Shown: positions 1-4,083 of the stretch, in pieces
Layout: each line of letters starts with the position of its first letter
Numbering within the stretch: the stretch's first letter is position 1
Assembly (NCBI GenBank): GCA_050257395.1
Contig: JBLMWU010000067.1
Location: forward strand, 1 to 5,796
Length of the DNA: 5,796 nt
Source of the DNA: JAIRTY01 sp050257395
GTDB lineage: Bacteria; Actinomycetota; Actinomycetes; Streptosporangiales; Streptosporangiaceae
Direction of reading: 5' to 3'
The notes under the pieces: model-generated
Databases searched by the model: none
What the model was told of the DNA's origin: nothing
Seen by the model: only the letters and a program-made list of their open reading frames with translations
Translations under genes and position numbers: made by a program

Positions 1-134
1 GGGTGGCCCGCGCCGACGCCGACCTCACCGTGTACCTGGACGCGGCGATCACCGCGCTGGCCACCGGCTTCCGCCCGGAAGCGCTCGGCAGCGAGACGGA
101 CGCACTCGTCCCCGGCCCGGCCGGCCGCGGGTAA
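1..134 (+). CDS. C-terminal end of a regulator, possibly TetR family (5' end outside window)
   Basis: The frame with codons starting at position 3 is open from the left edge to a TAA at 132-134, giving about 43 residues (VARADADLTVYLDAAITALA..., ending PAGRG). Nearly every third codon position is G or C, which is what a real gene of this genome looks like. The reading, an acidic 'DADL' followed by an amphipathic 'YLDAAITALATGFRP' helix and a loose tail, resembles the last helix and tail of TetR-family repressors, but too little remains to assign a family firmly. The stop codon lies inside the adenosine-deaminase-like sequence on the other strand, so the last few residues may be acquired rather than native. 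It is convergent with the DoxX gene. The coding call is fairly safe; the TetR call is an inference from a short stretch. Confidence 0.55.
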   Translation, partial: VARADADLTVYLDAAITALATGFRPEALGSETDALVPGPAGRG

Positions 135-217
135 TCGTTGCGGCGGGCGATCTCCAGCAGGGTGCCCGCGCGCATGGTCCCTTCGAGGTGCACATGCAGC
201 TCGATCTTCGGGAACAC
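128..217 (-). pseudogene. N-terminal remnant of an adenosine deaminase-like gene
   Basis: Read on the - strand from a GTG at 215-217, the sequence translates as VFPKIELHVHLEGTMRAGTL followed by LEIARRNDYP. That is the characteristic N-terminus of adenosine deaminase / AMP deaminase family amidohydrolases. It includes the first zinc-binding motif HxH (His-Val-His, codons at 188-196) and the HLEGT turn after it. A full enzyme of this family is roughly 330-380 residues, but here the resemblance stops after about 30. Leftwards of about 120 the same DNA is plainly the 3' end of a + strand gene, and the - strand frame, though still open to the edge, reads as low-complexity Ser/Ala sequence unlike the family. 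The fragment lacks the catalytic Glu, the later His residues and the Asp pair, so it cannot deaminate adenosine. It begins 8 bp after the DoxX stop and may once have been cotranscribed with it. No good Shine-Dalgarno precedes the GTG. Recognition is from memory of the family. Confidence 0.65.
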
Positions 218-225
218 GCGGCGGC

Positions 226-600
226 TCAGAACGAGTAAGGCCCGAACCTGCCCCACATGATCAGGGCGGCCAGCACCAGCAGCACCAGGTTGCCCGCGAT
301 CATCGGGAACTCCCGGCGGCGGGCGTGGGTGACCATCGCGCCGATCATGATTACCGCCAGGCCGGTCGCGGCCAGCGGCACCAGCACCGGCGCGATGTTC
401 AGCGCGGCCGGCAGGATGAGGCCGATCGCGGCGAGCAGCTCGAGTGCCCCGATGGTCTTGATCACCCCGGGTGAGAAGTCCTCGGTCCACGCCATTCCGG
501 AGGCGGCCAGCTTCTCCCGCGGCCGGGTGAGCTTCATCAGGCCAGCGCCCAGGAAGGCGGCCGCGAGCAGGCCCGCGATCACCCACAGCACGATGTTCAT
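226..600 (-). CDS. DoxX-like integral membrane protein
   Basis: This 124-residue protein has four hydrophobic segments, at about residues 2-22, 48-66, 70-90 and 100-116, and almost no soluble part. That is the layout of DoxX/DoxX-like (DoxX_2) membrane proteins. Family-like features are the 'GAGLMKLTRPREKL' run after helix 1, a short 'GM.W' loop, and 'IGALELLAAIGLILP' in helix 2, followed by a basic loop (HARRREF). The start is ATG 598-600, not the in-frame ATG at 625-627, because GAGGAG lies 5 nt upstream of the former and the shorter protein begins directly with helix 1. Members are small inner-membrane proteins, often tied to oxidative or thiol stress; in mycobacteria one forms a complex with superoxide dismutase and a thiosulfate sulfurtransferase. 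The substrate is unknown. It is transcribed divergently from the MarR gene and is probably controlled by it through shared dyads. Confidence 0.85.
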   Translation of the reverse strand: MNIVLWVIAGLLAAAFLGAGLMKLTRPREKLAASGMAWTEDFSPGVIKTIGALELLAAIGLILPAALNIAPVLVPLAATGLAVIMIGAMVTHARRREFPMIAGNLVLLVLAALIMWGRFGPYSF

Positions 601-605
601 CAGCA

Positions 606-611
606 CTCCTC
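606..611 (-). promoter_or_regulatory. Ribosome binding site of the DoxX-like gene
   Basis: The - strand reads GAGGAG, then 5 nt, then ATG at 600. This strong Shine-Dalgarno sequence decides the start codon against the upstream in-frame ATG at 625-627. Confidence 0.75.
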
Positions 612-626
612 GGGGAGCTACCAGCA

Positions 627-642
627 ACTTGAAGGTTCAAGT
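627..642. promoter_or_regulatory. Operator 1: perfect 7-bp dyad ACTTGAA-GG-TTCAAGT
   Basis: ACTTGAA (627-633) and TTCAAGT (636-642) are exact reverse complements separated by GG, a 16-bp site of the size MarR-family dimers usually bind. It covers the predicted transcription start of the DoxX-like gene (about 637), immediately downstream of its -10 box, where a bound repressor would block initiation. It is the most symmetrical of three related sites in this spacer. Binding by the adjacent MarR protein is inferred from position. Confidence 0.7.
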
Positions 643-643
643 G

Positions 644-671
644 AGTCTAGCGGACATACTTGAAGTTTCAA
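644..671 (-). promoter_or_regulatory. Predicted promoter of the DoxX-like gene
   Basis: On the - strand there is TTGAAA (-35, 666-671), a 16-bp spacer, and TAGACT (-10, 644-649). This predicts a start near 637 and a leader of about 37 nt. The -35 box lies within operator 2 and the start site within operator 1. This is a by-eye prediction, but both hexamers are good matches in an otherwise GC-rich genome. Confidence 0.5.
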
Positions 672-673
672 CT
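658..673. promoter_or_regulatory. Operator 2: ACTTGAA-GT-TTCAACT
   Basis: This has the same left half-site as operator 1 and the same 2-nt centre, with one mismatch in the right half (TTCAACT instead of TTCAAGT). Its centre is 31 bp from that of operator 1, close to three helical turns, so two dimers could sit on the same DNA face. It overlaps the predicted -35 box of the DoxX-like gene. Confidence 0.65.
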
Positions 674-686
674 GAATTCACCGCAG

Positions 687-714
687 TTGATCACTTGATT
701 CGTCAAGCTACGCT
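687..714 (+). promoter_or_regulatory. Predicted promoter of the MarR gene
   Basis: TTGATC (-35, 687-692), a 16-bp spacer and TACGCT (-10, 709-714) place the start at about 720-723, that is, at or within 3 nt of the ATG at 723. There is no Shine-Dalgarno sequence between the -10 box and the ATG, so a leaderless transcript, common in actinomycetes, fits well. Confidence 0.5.
693..708. promoter_or_regulatory. Operator 3: ACTTGA-TTCG-TCAAGC
   Basis: This has the same geometry as operators 1 and 2 (ACTTGA, 4 nt, TCAAGT-like), with exact 5-bp arms CTTGA/TCAAG. It occupies exactly the 16 bp between the predicted -35 and -10 boxes of the MarR gene, a classic position for autorepression. It is the least symmetrical copy, so it may be a weaker site. 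Confidence 0.55.
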
Positions 715-722
715 GGGCAGTC

Positions 723-1214
723 ATGGGGGCAGCACCGGAGCCGCGCTGGCTGACCAGCGAGGAACTGCAGGCGTGGCTGGCGCTGGCCGGCGTGCTGTTC
801 CGGCTGCCGCCCGCCCTGGACGCGCAGCTGCGGCGCGATGCCGGGATCGGCCATTTCGAGTACCAGGTCATGGCGATGCTGTCGCAGTCGCCCGCGCGCA
901 CGCTGCGCATGAGCCAGCTCGCGGTGCTCGCCGAGGGGTCGCTGTCCCGCCTGTCCCACGTGGTCAGCCGGCTGGAGAAGCGCGGCTGGGTGTGCCGTTC
1001 CCCCGATCCCGGGGACGGCCGGTACACCCTGGCCATGCTCACCGACGACGGCTGGGACAAGATCGTCGCCACCGCCCCCGGCCACGTGGAAGCGGTGCGC
1101 CGCTACGTGCTGGACCCGCTCACGAAGACCCAGGCCCGGCAGCTCGGCGAGCTCTGCCGCCGGATCATGCGCGCCATCGACCCGGCCGGCCCCTGCCTCG
1201 CCGACGAAAGCTGA
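723..1214 (+). CDS. MarR-family transcriptional regulator
   Basis: This 163-residue protein has the usual length and layout of the family. An N-terminal dimerisation helix lies at about 11-40, then 'FEYQVMAMLSQSP' (helix 2), a winged helix-turn-helix at about 60-105 and C-terminal dimer helices from about 117 to 152. The recognition helix is near 72-86 (GSLSRLSHVVSRLEKRG) and the wing is PDPGDGRYTLAML. MarR proteins are dimeric repressors that leave DNA on binding phenolic ligands or on cysteine oxidation. There are three cysteines: C91 at the base of the wing, C145 in the dimer helices and C158 near the end. C91 is placed where oxidation could affect the wing, but redox sensing is only an idea. 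The ATG at 723 has no Shine-Dalgarno and coincides with the predicted start site. The gene is divergent from the DoxX-like gene, with three dyads in the spacer, so it probably represses both promoters. Confidence 0.9.
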   Translation: MGAAPEPRWLTSEELQAWLALAGVLFRLPPALDAQLRRDAGIGHFEYQVMAMLSQSPARTLRMSQLAVLAEGSLSRLSHVVSRLEKRGWVCRSPDPGDGRYTLAMLTDDGWDKIVATAPGHVEAVRRYVLDPLTKTQARQLGELCRRIMRAIDPAGPCLADES

Positions 1215-1291
1215 ACCACGTTTCAAGAAACAGAGCGGCCGGGCAGCTGACAGCCACCCTCCGCACCCGGGCCGCGACCCCGGGGACGGCA

Positions 1292-1331
1292 CGGCACATC
1301 TGCTCTTCCTGGTGGAGGAGCAGATGTGCCG
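1292..1331. terminator. Strong hairpin between convergent genes, likely bidirectional terminator
   Basis: CGGCACATCTGCTC (1292-1305) pairs perfectly with GAGCAGATGTGCCG (1318-1331). Pairing continues inward through one G-U and three more pairs to a TGGT loop, giving an 18-bp stem. It lies 78 nt after the MarR stop and 61 nt after the stop of the convergent serine hydrolase gene. No T-run follows on either strand, so it may act as a U-less terminator or as a barrier protecting mRNA 3' ends. The rest of 1215-1391 shows no gene. Confidence 0.6.
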
Positions 1332-1391
1332 CAGAGCTTATCCATGACCGGCCCGGGGTGCCGTGCACGGTCAGCCGCTATCGGGACGGCG

Positions 1392-2573
1392 TCATGAGCT
1401 GCACATGACGTGGTCGATCAGGCCGTATTCGGCGGCCAGCACCGGGTCGTCGACGTTGGAGTTGATGGACAGGACGACCGTGGTACGCCCGCTGGCGCTC
1501 ACGGCCCCGACGCTGTTGTATCCGGGCACGTCACCTTCGTGCGACCAGTAGCCGCCGCCGCAGCTGAGCGGGATGAAGAAGATGCCCAGCCCGTACCTGG
1601 AGCCAGGCACGCTGGCGGTGTCGCCGCTGTCCGCTGGCACTGTCTGCCGCATCTGCAGCGTCTGCGCCGGGCGCAGCAGGGTGCCTTGCCCGATCGCGCT
1701 CCAGAACCGGGTCAGGTCGGCGGAGGTGCTGATCAGCGAGCCGGCCGCGTCGGCCCAGGACATGTTCTCGGCGGTCGTGTCGATCCGCGTGTTCCGGTCG
1801 AAGAACAGGTACCCGGTGGCGTGCGGCAGGGGCAGCTGGGTGCTGTTGCCCGGTGCATAGGTGTGGTGGAGCCCGAGCGGGACGATGATGCGGCGGGCGA
1901 CCTCCTGCTGCCAGGAGTCGCGGGTCACGCTTTCGATGATCATTCCGAGCAGGATGTAGTTGGTGTTGGAGTAGCTCCAGCCGGTGCCGGGGGCGAAGTT
2001 CGGTGGCTGGGCCAGCGCGATGTTCAGCAGGTCCTGCCGGCTGAACTGGTGGAACTCCAGCTGCCGGTACGCCTCGGGCGAGGTGATCTGCGCCTGCAGG
2101 TCCTCGGTGTAGTTGTGCAGGCCGCTGGTGTGCTGGAGCAGCTCACGGATGGTGATCTTGCTCCCGTCGTTGCCGTTGCCCTGCACCACGCCGGGCAGCC
2201 AGTGCTCGACGGTGTCGTCCAGCGAGAGCCGGTGCTCCGCCGCGAGCTGCAGCACGACGACGGCGATGAATGTCTTGGTTTCGCTGCCGATCCGGAAGAA
2301 CCCGTTGCCGTTGACCGGTGCCCGGCTGTCCAGGTCGGCCACGCCGCTGGTGCCGCGCAGCGTGCGGGCGCCGGCGTGCACCTCGGCGAGCACCCCCGGC
2401 ACGCCGGTTGCGGTGATCGCGTCCAGGTCGCGCTGCAGGTCCTGCTGAGTGTAGGAATGCTGGGCCGGCGTCGTGGCCGTGGCGGCGGAAGCGGTGCCGG
2501 TGGCAGCCGTGCTGGTGGCAGCAGCTGCGGCGACGGCAACTAGGCCGATCGCGATCCGTCTGCGAATGTCCAT
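1392..2573 (-). CDS. Secreted beta-lactamase-family serine hydrolase (class C / D-alanyl-D-alanine carboxypeptidase type)
   Basis: The product is 393 residues from ATG 2571-2573. A Sec-type signal peptide is clear: MDIRRR, a long Ala/Val core, and cleavage probably after ASA near residue 30. The catalytic triad of motifs is intact: S97-E-T-K100 (SxxK nucleophile and base), Y201-S-N203 (YxN) and H345-E-G347 (the HxG/KTG equivalent). 'ELLQHTSGL' at 144-152 is a family hallmark. This fits Streptomyces R61-like DD-peptidases and related esterases acting outside the membrane; the true substrate (peptidoglycan stem, beta-lactam or ester) cannot be told. The only cysteines, C338 and C391, may form a disulfide pinning the C-terminus. 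Neither this ATG nor the in-frame ATG at 2607-2609 (405 residues) has a clear ribosome binding site; the shorter start is chosen because it begins right at the signal peptide. It is separated from the upstream transporter genes by a terminator, so it is probably its own unit. Confidence 0.88.
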   Translation of the reverse strand: MDIRRRIAIGLVAVAAAAATSTAATGTASAATATTPAQHSYTQQDLQRDLDAITATGVPGVLAEVHAGARTLRGTSGVADLDSRAPVNGNGFFRIGSETKTFIAVVVLQLAAEHRLSLDDTVEHWLPGVVQGNGNDGSKITIRELLQHTSGLHNYTEDLQAQITSPEAYRQLEFHQFSRQDLLNIALAQPPNFAPGTGWSYSNTNYILLGMIIESVTRDSWQQEVARRIIVPLGLHHTYAPGNSTQLPLPHATGYLFFDRNTRIDTTAENMSWADAAGSLISTSADLTRFWSAIGQGTLLRPAQTLQMRQTVPADSGDTASVPGSRYGLGIFFIPLSCGGGYWSHEGDVPGYNSVGAVSASGRTTVVLSINSNVDDPVLAAEYGLIDHVMCSS

Positions 2574-2633
2574 GACCGCAACGCTGCCAACGATGCGGCC
2601 CGCTGGCATTGGGGTGATCCGGCGAGCGCTGGT

Positions 2634-2651
2634 GGGGATTTCCCCATCCCC
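2634..2651. repeat. Inverted repeat GGGGAT-TTCCCC-ATCCCC upstream of the serine hydrolase
   Basis: GGGGAT (2634-2639) can pair with ATCCCC (2646-2651), or GGGGA (2634-2638) with TCCCC (2641-2645), so two alternative small stems share one left arm. It lies 61-78 bp upstream of the hydrolase ATG, in a 158-bp spacer with no other recognisable promoter. It could be an operator or be chance in GC-rich DNA. Confidence 0.25.
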
Positions 2652-2687
2652 GCGACACGGCACGCCGGTGAGCACCCGGAAAGTGAA

Positions 2688-2721
2688 GCGGGGCGGGACC
2701 GGGGTGCCGGTCCCGCCCCGC
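2688..2721 (-). terminator. Intrinsic terminator after the substrate-binding protein gene
   Basis: A perfect 15-bp GC-rich stem (2688-2702 with 2707-2721) closes a 4-nt loop, beginning 10 nt after the stop of the binding-protein gene at 2732. On the - strand the stem is followed by TTCACTTTCC, a moderately T-rich tract. It would end the transporter transcript before the serine hydrolase gene. Confidence 0.75.
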
Positions 2722-2731
2722 CGCGCGGGGG

Positions 2732-3967
2732 TCAGGGCTTGTACAGGGCCGGGGTGCCGTCCGGCTTGATGACCTCCATGGCCGCCAGGACCTGCGGGAT
2801 GTTCTCGTAGTTCTGCGGCGTGCGGTTCCACACGATGCCCAGCGTGTTGATGTTCAGGTGCTGGAGCTTGTGCATGACCGCGGTCTCATCCAGGGTGCCG
2901 GCGCTCTTGATGGCCCACTGGATCTCCAGGCCGGCGTCCCAGCCTTCCTGGCTGTTGTCGATCTGGTTCTCATTGGACAGGCCGGCCGCCCGCATGCCGG
3001 CGAAGTAGGCCTGCAGCCCGGCCGCGGTGGCCTTGGCCTCGGGGGTGGTGCCCTGCTGGGCCGCGGTCAGCCAGTTCTGCATGGAGCCCAGCACGTAGAT
3101 GTTCTGCATGGCCTTGGCGCCGCCCGCGGCCGCGATGAAGCTGGGCAGCTCACACGCGGAGCACTCGCTGATGGGGATGGTCGGGTTCTGCGCGCGGATG
3201 GCGCGGATAGCGGTGATCGAGTCGGTGCCGGGCACCAGGCCGAACAGGATGATCTGCGGCTTGGCGGCCAGCATGGCGAGCACCTGCGGGGTGACGTCGG
3301 TCTGGCCGACCTGGTCGATCTGGGTCGAGACCAGCTGGAAGTGGTACTTGGCGGCCAGCTGCTGCACCGAGGACTTGTTGGCCAGGCAGACCGACCCGCA
3401 GTTGTCCTCCAGCAGCGCAACCCGGGTGTAGTGGCGGGGCACGATCAGGTTCTGCACCGACGCCAGCTGGTCCTGGTAGAAGACGTCGTAGAAACCGGGG
3501 AAGCCCCACGAGTTCAGCTCATTGGCGGGGTAGCCGTTGGTCGCCCAGCCGGAGGAAAGGCTGATCAGGATCGTGTGGTACGCGATCGCGATCGGCAGCG
3601 CGGAAAGGGTGTCCGCGCCGGACTCCGGGCCGACGATGAACTTGGCGTGCAGCTGCTGGACGCACTTCTTGGCGATCAGCTCGGACTGGGCCGCCGAGGA
3701 CTGGTTGTTGAAATTGGTGTACTGGACCTTGTGGCCCATGATCCCGCCGGTGGCGTTGACGTGCTTGAAGAAAGCGGTCGCGCCCCAGTTGTCGGTCGTC
3801 CCGATCTGGGCGTACGGGCCGGACAGGGCCAGGTCGCCGCAGATCACGATCGGGCCGCTCGCCGCGGCGCCGGACCCGGAACCGCCGCCGCAGCCGGCCA
3901 GCGCGAGCGCTCCGGCCGCGGCCACGGCGAGGGAAGTGAGAATCCGTCTTCTTATGGATCTGATCAA
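2732..3967 (-). CDS. Branched-chain-amino-acid-type ABC transporter substrate-binding lipoprotein (LivK-like)
   Basis: The protein is 411 residues. Its N-terminus is a lipoprotein signal: MIRSIRRRIL, a hydrophobic core, and lipobox L23-A-G-C26, followed by a Gly/Ser/Ala tether to about residue 38. The body reads as a type I periplasmic binding fold (Peripla_BP_6): 'VICGDLALSGPYAQIG' at the start of lobe 1, 'FKHVNATGGIMGHKV' near 67-81, 'FIVGPESGADTLSALPIA' near 110-127, and 'TDVTPQVLAMLAAKPQIILFG' in lobe 2. It would capture a ligand outside the membrane and hand it to the Liv permease encoded upstream. Branched-chain amino acids, amides, urea and aromatic acids are all used by this family, so the ligand is open. 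The start is TTG (3965-3967); no ATG or GTG gives a full signal peptide and GAGG lies 8 nt upstream. Unusual are six more cysteines: C43, C102, C190, C194, C269, C272. The gene is last in its operon and is followed by a terminator. Confidence 0.9.
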   Translation of the reverse strand: MIRSIRRRILTSLAVAAAGALALAGCGGGSGSGAAASGPIVICGDLALSGPYAQIGTTDNWGATAFFKHVNATGGIMGHKVQYTNFNNQSSAAQSELIAKKCVQQLHAKFIVGPESGADTLSALPIAIAYHTILISLSSGWATNGYPANELNSWGFPGFYDVFYQDQLASVQNLIVPRHYTRVALLEDNCGSVCLANKSSVQQLAAKYHFQLVSTQIDQVGQTDVTPQVLAMLAAKPQIILFGLVPGTDSITAIRAIRAQNPTIPISECSACELPSFIAAAGGAKAMQNIYVLGSMQNWLTAAQQGTTPEAKATAAGLQAYFAGMRAAGLSNENQIDNSQEGWDAGLEIQWAIKSAGTLDETAVMHKLQHLNINTLGIVWNRTPQNYENIPQVLAAMEVIKPDGTPALYKP

Positions 3968-3970
3968 CTT

Positions 3971-3979
3971 TCCTACCTC
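3971..3979 (-). promoter_or_regulatory. Ribosome binding site supporting a TTG start
   Basis: The - strand reads GAGGTAGGA, then AAG, then TTG at 3967. GAGG (3976-3979) is 8 nt from the start codon, a normal spacing. It supports the rare TTG as the start of the lipoprotein. Confidence 0.6.
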
Positions 3980-4040
3980 ACAATCAGTGTTCTTCCCCCG
4001 CTAAGGACATCCGGTTATCCGGGCCCCCGGCAGCGACCTC

Positions 4041-4054
4041 CCATTCACGAATGG
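4041..4054. repeat. Short dyad CCATTC-AC-GAATGG
   Basis: Exact 6-bp arms surround a 2-nt centre, in the 115-bp spacer between the LivM-LivG fusion and the binding-protein gene. It abuts the hairpin at 4053-4076. It may be an operator, part of a processing structure, or chance. Confidence 0.3.
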
Positions 4055-4076
4055 CGGCCCGGCGAACCGCGCCGCC
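4053..4076 (-). terminator. Intercistronic hairpin after the LivM-LivG fusion gene (attenuator or mRNA-stability element)
   Basis: GGCGGC (4053-4058) pairs with GCCGCC (4071-4076); after a C-C mismatch three more pairs close on a 4-nt loop, CGAA on the + strand. It starts 7 nt past the fusion gene's stop. No T-run follows on the - strand, so partial termination or protection of the upstream mRNA end is likelier than full termination. Such elements often set unequal levels of membrane and binding-protein subunits. Confidence 0.4.
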
Positions 4077-4083
4077 GTGCCAC

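Noticed and set aside
627..708. Reading the dyads as MerR/SoxR-type operators
   Set aside because: SoxR-type sites have the half-sites in the opposite order (CAAGTT-AACTTG) inside a 19-20-bp promoter spacer. Here the order is ACTTGA...TCAAGT, the predicted spacers are 16 bp, and the neighbour is MarR.
1220..1231. Palindrome GTTTC-AA-GAAAC just after the MarR stop, containing a TTCAAG-like half-site
   Set aside because: It lacks the ACTTGA-N4-TCAAGT geometry of the three operators and is not near a promoter; probably chance.
1165..1368. 67-codon - strand frame in the MarR/hydrolase convergent spacer
   Set aside because: It runs through the strong hairpin and the antisense 3' end of MarR, with no family resemblance.
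1361..1370. 10-bp palindrome CCGTGCACGG in the convergent spacer
   Set aside because: It is short, GC-rich and not placed at a promoter; expected by chance.
257..1408. Long open + strand frame across the DoxX gene, the spacer and the MarR gene
   Set aside because: It reads as Arg/Ala/Pro-rich sequence, runs antisense to DoxX and out of frame over MarR, and has no domain. It is open only because stop codons are rare in GC-rich DNA.
1410..2543. 377-codon + strand frame opposite the serine hydrolase
   Set aside because: It is antisense to a gene with all catalytic motifs intact. Its translation is a Val/Gly/Ala/Asp-biased mirror of the real gene.
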